From contig JAMXSV010000010.1 of the NCBI GenBank assembly GCA_027559495.1, positions 1,054,001 to 1,118,000 on the forward strand: a DNA stretch of 64,000 nucleotides, given 5' to 3'. The translations under genes were made by a program, and so were the position numbers. Below the pieces are notes generated by a model. The model was not told the DNA's origin, did no database searches, and saw only the letters and a program-made list of their open reading frames with translations. This DNA comes from Aurifilum marmelostoma. Taxonomy: Eukaryota > Ascomycota > Sordariomycetes > Diaporthales > Cryphonectriaceae. This document shows, piece by piece, positions 11,878-22,040 of this stretch (the first letter of the stretch is position 1; each line of letters begins with the position of its first letter).

Positions 11878-13383
11878 ATGCGTATTACATACTCGTCCAG
11901 ACTCAACCTCATCCACACCCTCACGCCCAGTTTCTGCCGGGCCCGCCCGCCGCCCAGCGCCACCGCTGCGCAACAAGAACATGGATCACCGCCCTCTCTA
12001 GCATATCTGCACGGCCTACGGGGCCTGGCCGTCTTCCTGATCTACACGTCCGCCTTCTGCCTCCCTCTAAACCCTTTCGCACCAACCGCCTCCATCTTCA
12101 GGTCCATCGACAACAGCGACGATGGCGAGGCCGGCGAGAACATGGCCAGGAACCCCGTCCTCTCCTACCCGCCCCTCTCACTCCCCATCCTCCGTCTCTT
12201 CCACAGCGGCCCGGCCATGATCTCCATCCTCTTCGTCACATCCGGCTATCTCCTCACCGCACCCGCCGCCCGCCTCGCACGCAGACGAGCCCACAACGAC
12301 CTCCTCCGCACTTTCACCGCCACCTTTTTCAAGCGCACCATGCATCTCCTCCTTCCAGCCTTCCTCATCTCCCTTGCCACTCTTGTCCTCGTGAGCCTGC
12401 ACTGGTACGGGCCCGACCGAGCCCTCGAACCCCGCTCCGTCTTCCCGGCCTTCTCCCAGCCCCTCCTCCCTCCCGACCACCCAGGCAGCCTGGGCACCGC
12501 CCTCCGCGACTGGGCAGGCTTCCTCTCGCGCGAGGTTCTCAGCCCCTTTGACTGGCGGCCCATGTGGATGAAGCCCGTGAGCCTGTACGGGCAGCACCTG
12601 TGGGTCGTCGCGTACGAGTTCCGCTGCTCGCTAGTGCTGATGGCCATCATGTCCGTTACACTGCGCATGCAGTCGGCGCTCAAGCGCGCTGGCTTGGTCG
12701 TCGGCGTGATTGTGTACTGCGCTGTGTGGGAGAGGGGGGATATTGTGCTGTTCTTGGCAGGGCATCTGCTTGCGCTTCACCAGGAGGCCGGGGTGCTGAT
12801 GCACGACTTTGATTGTGGAGAAAGTGAGGATGAGGATCAGCAGGGTGTGGATGGATGCCCTCGGTTGCATGTGGTAGGTTGGGATGACATGAATCGGCCG
12901 CGGTCCTTGCTGGGGTATGTGGCGTGGTTGAGTAGTCTCTGGCTCCTCTCGTTTCCCTCATATGATTACGACGCGGCGCGAGACATTCCGGGGTTCCAGC
13001 TCCTCGCTGCGACGGGGATCTCAAAAGAGCTGTGGCACAGTATCGGCGCGATTCTGCTGGTATGGTCTCTGAAAAGACCGAGGCTGGTCAGGAGCCTGCT
13101 CCGCGCAGAGCCTGTCCAGTACCTGGGCCACATCTCGCTGTCTCTGTACCTGGTTCACGAGCCTGTGCTGCAGTCCTGGGGCTGGTTCCTGACGGGCTGG
13201 CTCTTGAATGGCGAGCAGACCGCCTCCACGGCTGCGGTCCCGGCTCTGTTCGTGGCGTCTACCACGGTGACGGCGCTTCTGATCTGCATAGCGGACCTGG
13301 TGTGGAGGACAGTAGAGATACCGTCTATAAGGATGGCACAAGAGTTCTATCGACGTGCAACAGAGGGAGTAGATGATACCTGA
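11878..13383 (+). CDS. Membrane-bound acyltransferase-3 family protein
   Basis: Intronless 501-residue frame. After a variable leader it shows LAYLHGLRGLAVFLIY, the first helix of acyltransferase-3 proteins with the conserved [D/H]GLRG motif, then LFHSGPAMISILFVTSGYLL, where the family has a conserved hydrophobic helix, and the basic segment FFKRTMHLLLPAF. Later helices alternate with loops up to HISLSLYLVHEPVL, where the family has a conserved Tyr-x-x-His region. About ten transmembrane segments are likely. The family moves acyl (often acetyl) groups onto sugars, lipids or other acceptors at membranes; fungal paralogues are numerous and most have no known acceptor. The gene is unusually GC-rich in its first half. 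It is convergent with PIG-T. Confidence 0.85.
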   Translation: MRITYSSRLNLIHTLTPSFCRARPPPSATAAQQEHGSPPSLAYLHGLRGLAVFLIYTSAFCLPLNPFAPTASIFRSIDNSDDGEAGENMARNPVLSYPPLSLPILRLFHSGPAMISILFVTSGYLLTAPAARLARRRAHNDLLRTFTATFFKRTMHLLLPAFLISLATLVLVSLHWYGPDRALEPRSVFPAFSQPLLPPDHPGSLGTALRDWAGFLSREVLSPFDWRPMWMKPVSLYGQHLWVVAYEFRCSLVLMAIMSVTLRMQSALKRAGLVVGVIVYCAVWERGDIVLFLAGHLLALHQEAGVLMHDFDCGESEDEDQQGVDGCPRLHVVGWDDMNRPRSLLGYVAWLSSLWLLSFPSYDYDAARDIPGFQLLAATGISKELWHSIGAILLVWSLKRPRLVRSLLRAEPVQYLGHISLSLYLVHEPVLQSWGWFLTGWLLNGEQTASTAAVPALFVASTTVTALLICIADLVWRTVEIPSIRMAQEFYRRATEGVDDT

Positions 13384-13719
13384 TATGGTCTGTGTAGCCT
13401 CGCAATAGCATACTGTTTTGATACTGAACCACCGTATTGGTATTGAGTGACAGACTAACCAGAGAGTCCACCAGCTACACCTGACTGGACTGAGCAGTCC
13501 CGAAATTTGTGGATAGCGCGTGTGATGATGTATCAAGCTGGCACATCTATTGTACGCTTCGAACCATGGTCTCACCAAGGGGTGCTGACAAGAGAGAAGA
13601 TATCGCTGGACAAGTTCAGGTCTTGACGGTAGACCACTTCGATTCGAATATCAAGTCTAGACGAGAGATGAAATTTACCGCGCCCGCTGTGTATTGAATC
13701 AATTGGGAACTCTTCTTGA
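13384..13719. other. Intergenic, convergent 3' ends
   Basis: About 340 bp between convergent stop codons; nothing recognised. Confidence 0.5.
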
Positions 13720-15621
13720 TTATTTCTTTCCCTTGCCTTTCGCAAACCTTTCCTTGAGTCTATTCTTCAGCCTGGTCAGGGTCATCTCCGGGCCCTCGTC
13801 AGCAGCCACAAAGCGCCTGACCAGAAGATTGAACATGCCGCCAAATGCCAGCGCAATGGCCGTGGATGTGAATATGATGACATTGTACGGCATGCTAAAG
13901 TCCGGCGTGGGCAGGTTGAGGAGCAGCGCCGTAGTGCGAAGATTGGAGGTCGAGGCACCGCCAAGGATCGTGATGACTGCACCGGCGACGTCGAAGCCCC
14001 TGTTGGCATCTGGTGGATACTCGGTATACCGCAGGATGGACTTCTCAAAGTCGTAGGTGAGGAAGACGATGGATTTGGGCGGGACGCGGAGCTTCACCTC
14101 GAGCTGCGTGCCTCGCGTCCGGTCCAGGGCGGGCCGGTAGTAGATATCCTGGATGACGTTCTCGTGTTTGCCACTGGACGTGCCGGTGACACGGGCTTCG
14201 AGTGTGTGCAGATAAATGCGCATGAACCAGGGCAGCGATTCCATGTAGACGAACTCGACGCTCTCTGTTTCGCTGGGATTTGTGAGGATGGTCTGGACGC
14301 CGCCGCGCTCTTGGCCGTGGCCGGTCAAGCTGCGCTCGGCATAGAGAGGCGGCACATCGGGCTGAAGGAACTGATCTGCCCCATCTCGAGCCTGTTCACC
14401 TTCCCCCCTCGACCTGTGGGAGGTATAGCTCCATCGGGGTCTCAGGACTGGCCTTGTAGCACCGAGACCGGCCATCGCCCATGCGTACCTCATGGACGCC
14501 TTCCGACACCCACACAGGGCGGCTGTCTGGGAGCTCGAGGCAGACCGGCGGGACATCTGCATCAGCCAGAGGACAGGTCCCCTGGATGCTCCTCCCAAAG
14601 ATGTTGGATATGGACCACTCCTGGCCCACGCTATACTCTATGGGAAAGCATGTATCGTCGGAGTGATATGGTTTGGAGGTGTTGCACTTCAACTCATGAC
14701 CTGGAGGTGGACGAGGGATAGGATTGTCTGTGTCGTACGTCAGTGAGATCTACCAAGTGTGCAACATTACAAGAGTACCGCACGAACCTCTTGGCCGCCT
14801 CGACCGGTCGATATCGAGCACCATGTCGATGGACTGCTCAATCTCTAGCACGCACTCGCCTCCGTCGGGGCACACTGGCTTCACATCAATAGCCATGCTC
14901 TGCCACGACGAGTCAAAAAGTTTATGTCCGTCAAGCAGACTTGCGATGCCGGCCTTTCCCTTGCACGGCAACAGCTTGAGGAAAGGGGTCAGGTTCTCGG
15001 TGCAGACCACCTCTCTCGGCAGCGTCCCGTGTAGGAGGTGTAGATTCGAAGTCGTCGCATTGGAGTGGTCGCCCTCAGGCTGGAAGGACATGACGGGCCG
15101 TGTCGTCCGTGTTCCGTCTATGAAATTGAGGGATGCGCAGAAGAGGCCCGACAGCGCGTTCGTGAGGGTCAGCCACTTGCGATCGGCCCTATTTTACCAG
15201 TAACGTGTCAGCACATGACTTTATTAACGGGAAACACGGCACCGCTTTGTTTCGAGACATACTCCTCTTCAGTCTCTGCATCGAGCCACGCCCACAGCTC
15301 AACCCCGGTGCCCCCTTCCCTCGTGCCGCCCCAGGGCCTTACGCCCCAGCTCTCGGCGTCCCATCTTCCCAGGCTGAAGCGCAGATGTAGTTCCTTGGCG
15401 CCCGAGTATTCTAATATCTGTCCAAGCGACCGTGGGAAGAAGCGAAAGTTATGCGCCTCAAACTCGGAGACGGTGGTGTTGGACCGGAAGTTGAAGCTGG
15501 CGAGCAGGGCGGACAGGGGCAGCGGCTTCAGGACCAGCTGTTCATGGTAGTCGGACGCGGAGTATATGGGAATCAAGAAGGAACAGAGCACAGAAAGAAA
15601 GAGGGTCAATTGATGGCGCAT
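13720..15621 (-). CDS. GPI16: GPI transamidase component PIG-T / Gpi16
   Basis: Subunit of the ER-membrane complex that attaches GPI anchors to protein C-termini. The ATG at 15621 opens a signal peptide, then YHEQLVLKPLPLSALLASF, typical of Gpi16. Introns at 15189-15262 (GTATGT donor) and 14728-14787 join cleanly, giving KWLTLTNALSGLFCASLNF and RDNPIPRPPPGHELKC. The last exon has ERSLTGHGQERGGVQ and a C-terminal transmembrane helix, with a basic cytosolic tail ending KGKGKK. The frame changes by one base between ELYLPQ and LYAERSLTG. A run of six C at 14403-14408 sits at that point, so one surplus base is likely; the alternative is a 52-nt intron with a weak GTCGAG donor and TTCAG acceptor. 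The product would be about 588 or 571 residues, near the size of yeast Gpi16. It shares a 528-bp divergent promoter region with LUC7. Confidence 0.92.
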
Positions 15622-16149
15622 TGTGGGCTAGTGACCATCCATTTGCGCGGCGGGCTTCGTCGCTGGGAGGATGAACTGTCTTGATGTTGCTTCGGTGGAA
15701 ACGAGGCTGATCTTGTTAACGTGGAGCTTGAACCACCACAAACCTGGGGAAGACAAGGGACGCAAGGGCAGGGTTTACAGGGGGGTTCTAGCTAGGCAGC
15801 TAAGGAGCAGGACAAGCGATCAGGTACAGGGGAAGGGATGGGTGCGCTAAATTTGAGCCTCAACCTTGTTGGTAGGCGGTACAATAGGTGCTGCAGGCTG
15901 CTGAGTCAGGCTATTGTAGGCCTAGAACTCTGAATCGAATCGCAACACTGAAGAACAAACCTGACTTTGACGGACGAGAATCGTCCCTCTCCTGCCCGTC
16001 GCCTCCTACTGCCACTTCTTTGTACGCCACGTCGGACTAAATCGTCATTATTCCTTTCTCGCAAGACGACTTTATCTAAACCTTGACCTGCATAATTCAG
16101 AAAGAGTGGACTTGCTGAGAGTGTTGGCAGAGCACGCGCAGCCTTAAAG
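15622..16149. promoter_or_regulatory. Divergent promoter region of PIG-T and LUC7
   Basis: The 528 bp between two divergent start codons must carry both promoters. Pyrimidine-rich tracts lie on the LUC7 side. No TATA box stands out, in keeping with housekeeping genes. Confidence 0.5.
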
Positions 16150-17110
16150 ATGGCGGCAGAGCAGAGAAAGCTGCTCGGTATGCCCCCACAAACCCATGAC
16201 CTTGAGTACGATGCATTGCGCAGGAAGGACGCTGACATCCAAACCCTAAACTCCAGAGCAGCTGATGGGCGGCGGCATAGCAGCCCGCTCCTCCCAGATC
16301 TCCCTCACCGACCCGAAAGCGTGCCGGTCCTACATCGCAGGCACATGCCCGCACGACCTCTTCACCAACACCAAGCAGGACCTCGGCCCCTGCGCCAAGA
16401 TCCACTCGGAGGCGCTCAAGGCCGAGTACGAGGCCCTCCCCGAGGCGGAGCGCCGGCGCCACGGCTTCGAGTACGACTACATGCGCGACCTGCAAAAGTA
16501 CATTGACGAGTGCAACCGGCGCATCGACGTGGCGCAGCGGCGGCTAGAGAAGACGCCCGACGAGATCCGCCAGACCAACGTGCTGCTCAAGGCCATCAGC
16601 GACCTGACGGCGAGCATCAGCAACGGGCTGCTCGAGGTCGAGGTCCTGGGCGAGCTGGGCGAGGTGGGGCGGGCCTACGACGAGTTCTTCCGCGTGCGCC
16701 AGGCCATGCAGCAGAAGGTCGAGAGGGAGAAGGAGCTCAAGGCGCTGAGCGACACAAGCGGGCCCAGCGGCCACCAGAAACTGCAGGTCTGCGACGTCTG
16801 CGGCGCCTACCTGTCGCGGCTCGACAACGACAGGAGGCTGGCCGATCACTTCTACGGGAAGATGCACCTGGGCTATGCACAGATGCGCAAGACGTACGAG
16901 GCCTTCCCCAAGGAGATGAGGGGACGATCAAGAGGACCCATGATGGGCGGCGGCGGCGGTCCTCCGGGTGGTGGCTCTGGTGGTGACGATATGGATATGG
17001 GCGGTGTGCCTACCGGTCCCGGAGGCGGTGACTGGGGACGCGGACCAAGAGGCCCTCGTGGTGGGGGAGGGTACAGAGGAGGCCGTGGCCGGTTCCGTGG
17101 TGGCTGGTAG
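16150..17110 (+). CDS. LUC7: LUC7 family U1 snRNP splicing protein
   Basis: Two exons: 16150-16177 and 16257-17110, separated by a 79-nt intron with GTATGC donor, CTGAC branch site and CTCCAG acceptor. The first exon encodes MAAEQRKLL and splices into EQLMGGGIAARS. Zinc finger 1 is CCCH-type (CRSYIAGTCPHDLF, then GPCAKIHSE), followed by a helical region with MRDLQKYIDECNRRIDVAQ, then zinc finger 2 of C2H2 type (VCDVCGAYLSRLDND, then HFYGKMHLGY). The C-terminus is a Gly/Arg tail with repeated RGG and GGG. Luc7 stabilises the pairing of U1 snRNA with the 5' splice site in the nucleus. All hallmark cysteines and histidines are present and the length (about 293 residues) is normal. Confidence 0.96.
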
Positions 17111-17918
17111 AGCCGAGCCGTATGACAGTGGTCCTTTTTCAAGAACGGGACCGACAATCATCGGCTCGTGGACTCAGCCCCAGAGGACGGGTTGGATGTT
17201 TATTCCAGAGCTCGCGATGGCACCATACAGGTCAAGGCCTACCCGACTCACGTCCTGCCATGTTTCCCAGGCATTTGTGGCAAGAATAACGGGCGAGTTG
17301 GAAAGGTGATGCAGGATTAAAGACTATTGAGAAAGTGGTCGGAATCGGGAACTATCAAGGCGTCTTGGGCGTTCTAGCAGGGGATACAAGTGCAGGTTCG
17401 ACCTCTCATCTTTTATTGATACCACAAAAACGCGTGGCGAAAGGTTGCCTGAGAAGCAAAGGTCATTGTGCGGCGCAATCATAGGTTGCTCGGCGCCACG
17501 AGACCCAACAGTTACATGAATTAGAGGACTGATACATCCTATGGAATCCTACAGTATCTATCGTAATAGAGTCCATCAACATTGCCCACGTCTCTCGTCT
17601 TTTGAATATAATATATCAGTTGGTACGCACATCTTTATTAGACCGCTACCAGCAATTACTGAAGCTATGATGACTACTTCGTGTGTATGTGTATATCCCT
17701 GGTATCCTGGTTCATCCCATCGTGAAAGTAGACAGAAAGTCTGAGCCCACACAGATGCCCCAACAATCATACTCCGCCCAAATCTGCGCCCTTTTCTTTT
17801 GTTTATGATTCTTTTTTTATTTTTATTTTCTTTCGCCACGCCTGGTATGATCATGCTGATTCCTCGATAACGTTACGCGCCGCTGTATGCGAAGTTGCGC
17901 CGTGTGTGGTTCCCCCAG
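17111..17918. other. Intergenic, convergent 3' ends
   Basis: About 800 bp between LUC7 and the glycine-rich gene. It contains a T-rich tract around 17,795-17,830, likely part of a 3' region. No gene seen. Confidence 0.5.
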
Positions 17919-19298
17919 CTAAGACTGAGCGGCGGCGTTTCTCTCGTCCTGAGACTCCATCTCCTCGTCCCACTTGCCCAGTGGTGAGAGCGGGGAGGCG
18001 AGGTCTGCCTTGATGGTGTTCTCGGCCTTCTTCTCCTTCGGGGCCGACGAGGTGGGCAGCGCCGGGAAGTCTTCGGTCTTGAGTACGGGCTCCTTGGGTG
18101 CAGGTGCGGCCGGGGTGCCAGCTTGCTGTTGCGCCCCGTCAAAGTAATCCTCCCTGGAGCCGAAACCTCCACGACCTCCCCCACGACCGCCACGGCCCCT
18201 GCCGCCGCTGCCTCTCTCCCTGCCACGTCCTCCCCGGCCGCTGCTCATGAAGTCCGTGTCATCGGACACAGCAAACCTGCTGCCCGACAGACCACCACCA
18301 CCACCCCCACCCCGGCCCGTCGCAGAAGCGCGGACACCGCCGTTGGCGCCACGAAAGTTGAGGCCGCCCCTCTTCCTCTCCTCCTCGGCGGCGCGCTCCT
18401 CCTTGCCCTCGTCCCAGGAGCCGCCGGCCTTGGCCTCCATGGCCTTGAGCTTGCGCTCCCTGTTGCGCTCGCGCTCGTCGTCCATCTGCCTGCGGTCGGC
18501 AGCCTCGCGGCGCCTGCGGTCGGCCTCCTCGGCGCGGCGCTTCTTGGCGTCCTCGGTGGCCTTCTCGACGGCGATCTCGTGGGACTGCCTGTCCTGCTCC
18601 TGCTGCTTGAACTTGGCGGCGCGCTCGGCGTTCAGGACGGCCATCTTCCTCATCTTGTCGGCGAGCTCGTCCTCGGTGAGCTTGGTCCTGGGGTTGGACC
18701 CCGAGGACATGCGGGCGTCGGAGCCCTGCTTGGACCCGTGGTGGCGGCGCTGCTGCTCGGTGTTGGTGCTGTTGGTGTTATTGTTGGTGGTGGTGGTGTG
18801 CTCTGCCTTGGCGGGATGGGACGCGGGGCTCGAGGGTTTGGGGCTGCTGCTGGGGGCTGCATTGTTCTTGTTATTGTGAGCGGCATTGTTGTTGTTGTTG
18901 TTGTTGTGGGCTTGGTTGGACTTGTGGTTCCGCGGGGCACGAGGTGTGGATGGAGGTGGTGCCTGTGTGGCGTGTCGGGATTGTAGGAGGCCCTTTGGAG
19001 GACCTTTTGGTGAGGTCACAGAGCTGGCAGGAGGAGGAGGAGCAGGAGCACCAGCAGCTGTACTGGCAGGCTGGATGCTTGGAGGCTCTTGGGTCTCGGG
19101 CACAAGAGGCTCAGTGGTGGTGTTGGTGACAGGTGCTGGGACTGGGGCAGCAGCTGCTGCAGCAGCTGGTACTGGAGCTGGTGCTGGCGCAGGTACAGGT
19201 TCAGCAGCTGGTGGTGGTGCTGCATACTGTTCCTCTACGGGCTCGAACTCGTCAGCAAAGAGGTCATCATCAGTGCGTCCACCGAACTGGTCATCCAT
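17919..19298 (-). CDS. Low-complexity glycine-rich coiled-coil protein, possibly RNA-binding
   Basis: Intronless frame; start chosen at 19298 (MDDQFGGRTDDDLFADEF), as the 24 upstream residues look like leader. Order: an acidic N-terminus; a Pro/Ala-rich stretch; an Asn/His tract; a Ser-rich linker; a charged predicted coiled coil of about 100 residues starting at TKLTEDELADKMRKMAVL; a Gly/Arg region rich in RGG (SGRGGRGRERGSGGRGRG); and a C-terminus with KTEDFPALP and KWDEEME. RGG boxes and the FPALP-type motif occur in RNA- and ribosome-associated proteins, so an RNA-related role is plausible but not shown. I do not recognise a named family. About 459 residues. It converges on LUC7. The Asn tract is encoded by CAA/TTG-like triplet repeats that may vary in length between strains. 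Confidence 0.8.
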   Translation of the reverse strand: MDDQFGGRTDDDLFADEFEPVEEQYAAPPPAAEPVPAPAPAPVPAAAAAAAPVPAPVTNTTTEPLVPETQEPPSIQPASTAAGAPAPPPPASSVTSPKGPPKGLLQSRHATQAPPPSTPRAPRNHKSNQAHNNNNNNNAAHNNKNNAAPSSSPKPSSPASHPAKAEHTTTTNNNTNSTNTEQQRRHHGSKQGSDARMSSGSNPRTKLTEDELADKMRKMAVLNAERAAKFKQQEQDRQSHEIAVEKATEDAKKRRAEEADRRRREAADRRQMDDERERNRERKLKAMEAKAGGSWDEGKEERAAEEERKRGGLNFRGANGGVRASATGRGGGGGGGLSGSRFAVSDDTDFMSSGRGGRGRERGSGGRGRGGRGGGRGGFGSREDYFDGAQQQAGTPAAPAPKEPVLKTEDFPALPTSSAPKEKKAENTIKADLASPLSPLGKWDEEMESQDERNAAAQS

Positions 19299-20284
19299 GG
19301 TTGCTGATTGTTGACTTTGGTTTGGTTTGGATGGATGGAGGGGTATAGATCCTGTGAATGAATAAGCCAAAGGATGGAATGCAGAGGTGTGTGTGTTTTT
19401 TTTTTTGTTTGTGTGTGTTGATCAGGCAATATCTAGGGCAGGTTCCAGTTGTGATATATGTATATGGAGAGGCAAAGAGAAAGAAAAAAGAGGAGGAAGG
19501 GTATTAATATGTGTGCAAGGGAGAGAAAGGCGTCGATGCTAAAGCTGGTGTGCACTTTTGTTGCAGCAAAAAGGACATAACAAGTCCCAGCTAGGTTGCT
19601 TAGAGGCGGGGTGAGGACCGTGTCGGGCCTCCAGGTTTGCCCAAGCTTGCGGGTTTGTCTCCAGAAAAATGGGGTCAGCCAGTACTGTAGGGGTGAATGA
19701 AGCTTACTTAGTCAGCAGTCAGCACTTTCTACAGGCTGCCATGACAGGTACACTGCCAGGACTGCCCAGTAGCCACCCACTAAACAGACCCCGCTTCAGT
19801 GCTAAGAACATAATAGTACACTATCCAGGCCTCTCGACCCCTCTGACCTCTCTCCCCAGGCCATCAAGCTCAACTGCCGCCACACACCACCTCCACTACA
19901 GTGTCAGCCTTGCATCAAGATGATCTTTTGTCCTTCTATGACGGTCCAATCTGAACATGGTTCAGCACACTCAAAGGTTTATTCTCTGATCCCAGAAGGA
20001 CCCTCCCAGAACTGCCTCTCAGAGACAATCATCAATCATTGACCAGAAAAGCCGAAGAGAACTACCGAGCCATTTAGTGTCAAAATCAACTCCAGTGTCC
20101 AAGAAAGGTATCCATCCATCAGTCAAGCAAACAATCACACAAAAAGTGCCGGCATATCAATGGGACCTCGTGACCTGGTGGTGCTGCCCCTAGTTCTCGG
20201 ATGCAGAGATGACTATCATGGTTCATCCAGAATGACCCCGCATGAGCAGCAGCCCTTGACTGGGTTGGGCGAGTCAAAATATGC

Positions 20285-20300
20285 GGGGGGGGGGGGGGGG
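20285..20300. repeat. Homopolymer run of 16 G
   Basis: An uninterrupted run of sixteen G, followed by AGGGGGAGGAG. It lies about 240 bp upstream of the alcohol dehydrogenase start codon and 55 bp upstream of a TATA-like element. Length may be uncertain in the assembly. Confidence 0.85.
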
Positions 20301-20354
20301 AGGGGGAGGAGAGGAAGGGATGATCGCTGGTGATGCAAGAATCAGAATGACCGT

Positions 20355-20362
20355 GTATAAAT
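20355..20362 (+). promoter_or_regulatory. TATA-like element of the alcohol dehydrogenase gene
   Basis: TATAAATA, about 180 bp upstream of the ATG at 20541 and followed by a CT-rich stretch common before fungal start sites. It is the best TATA match in this promoter; its use is inferred. Confidence 0.45.
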
Positions 20363-20540
20363 ATACACACACATACACACACACGTGTGCCCAGCCTTGG
20401 TCTTCTTGTCCTCCTTCTCAAATCAAGTGCCTTGGACATTGAAAAGAGACAAGACCTGGGTGCTTGATAATCCTTCTTCTCCTCCTCCTTCTCCTCTCCC
20501 AGGAAACAATCACCAGGGGCATATTTAAGAATTGGACAAG

Positions 20541-21911
20541 ATGTCACCTACCAATATTGAGACAGAGGCCCTGTTGGTGGCTAAGCCTGGAGATGATTTC
20601 AAGCTTGTTCCCATTGTCCTGGACGAGGTTAGGGGAAACGAGGTACTGGTCGAGATGAAGTATTCAGGAATATGCCACACGGTCAGTGATATATTCAATA
20701 TCCTCAGCCCCTTTCTCTCTCTCTTTCTTTCTCTTAAGATACTGACAGCAGGCAAAATAGGATGTTGTCGTGCAGAGCGGCCAGCTGCCCATCCCAGAGT
20801 ATCCAGTCATCCTCGGCCACGAGGGCGCAGGCATCGTCAGGGCCATCGGCGCCGACGTCGGGGACAAGTCCCTCCGGGTGGGCGACCAGGTCCTCCTCTC
20901 CTGGACCATCTGCCAGCAGTGCACGCCGTGCCTCGAGGGCCGCCCCACCTTCTGCATGCAGCACAACAGCCTGAACTTCAGGGCCGTGCGGCTCGCGGAC
21001 GGCAGCACCCCCGCCCGCCTCCGCGACTGCGGCACCCCCGTCCGCGGCCAGTTCTTTGGCCACTCCTCCTTTGCCCGCCTGTCCGTCGTCGAGGGCTACA
21101 GCGTCGTCCGGTGCCCCGTGCCGGACCTGCTCCCCTGCTACGCCCCGCTGGGCTGTGGCTTCCAGACCGGCGCCGGCACCATCCTCAACGCCGTCCGGCC
21201 CACAAAGGGCGCGCGCGTCGTCATCTTTGGCCTGGGCAGCGTCGGCCTCGCCGCCCTCATGGCTGCCGCCCACCTCGGGGTCAGGCAGCTGGTCGGCGTG
21301 GACATCGTCGACAGCAAGCTGGCGCTGGCCACAGACTTTGGCGCCACGCACACCGTCAACGCCACCGAGGAGGGGGACAATCTTGTCGCTCGCCTCAGGG
21401 AGATCACGGGCGGAGGCGCAGATGTGGCCGTCGACTGCAGCGGGAACCCTCGTGCTCTCCAGGCTGCCCTGGACTGCATCGGCTACGGCGGGACGGCTGT
21501 CTCTGTGGGCGTGCCTCCACCGGGTTTTGAACTCAAATTGGAGGCTCTCCCGTTCTTCCTGGATAATAAGACGTTTCGGTCGGTCATAGAAGGGGAATCA
21601 ACGCCATCAGAGGTGAGAGACCCCATTTCCCTGTACAGATCAGATCAAATGGGGGGGGCTTCGTGTAGTGCCGTGCTGACTTTTTATCTCCTCATGACAG
21701 TTTCTCCCAGAACTCATCAGACTTCATCAGAACGGCAGGTTTCCAATCGACAAGATCTGCAAAGTCTACTCGGTCAAGGACTTCCACAAGGCCCTTCAGG
21801 ATATGCACGAGGGAAAGGTATAGCAACAACCCAACCTCTTGAATCTTTTTCTATCTCCTGACTGACGCATCTGCGCAGGTCATCAAACCGATTATCAAAT
21901 GGGATGACTAG
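20541..21911 (+). CDS. Zinc-dependent alcohol dehydrogenase (MDR superfamily)
   Basis: Four exons: 20541-20681, 20761-21612, 21701-21817 and 21879-21911, all with good splice sites and matching phases; 380 residues. Exon 1 joins exon 2 as SGICHT-DVVVQSGQLP, which supplies the catalytic-zinc Cys and the proton-relay segment. GHEGAGIVRAIG holds the second zinc ligand (His), and the structural-zinc cysteines are in CQQCTPCLEGRPTFC. The third catalytic-zinc Cys is in LGCGFQTGAGTI. The coenzyme fold has FGLGSVGLAALMAA, and VGVDI with Asp after the second strand favours NAD+ over NADP+. The family oxidises alcohols or reduces aldehydes in the cytosol. It resembles class III/aryl-alcohol dehydrogenases; the substrate is unknown. 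The gene is convergent with GH94, 129 bp apart. Confidence 0.93.
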
Positions 21912-22040
21912 GCTTTTCTGTCTATGGCTTCTTTTTTCGGCTTTCTTCGAACCTTCTTTTTTTTTTTTTTGTACCTTAATAATAAGCAGACCTGTCGATG
22001 CCCAGACGGTCACCCGTCATGATCTCTCATAACGGACACT

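Larger units (their letters stand above)
19299..20540. other. Divergent intergenic region with simple repeats
   Basis: About 1.24 kb upstream of both the glycine-rich gene and the alcohol dehydrogenase. It holds a T/TG-rich tract near 19,395-19,420, the 16-base G run listed separately, CA-rich dinucleotide stretches at 20,362-20,385 and a CT-rich tract before 20,500. No protein gene was recognised. Confidence 0.5.

Noticed and set aside
18123..18986. 287-residue plus-strand frame rich in Leu, Gly and Val
   Set aside because: Antisense shadow of the low-complexity coding sequence of the glycine-rich gene.
20355..20390. Telomere-like or structural repeat
   Set aside because: It is an ordinary CA-rich dinucleotide stretch.
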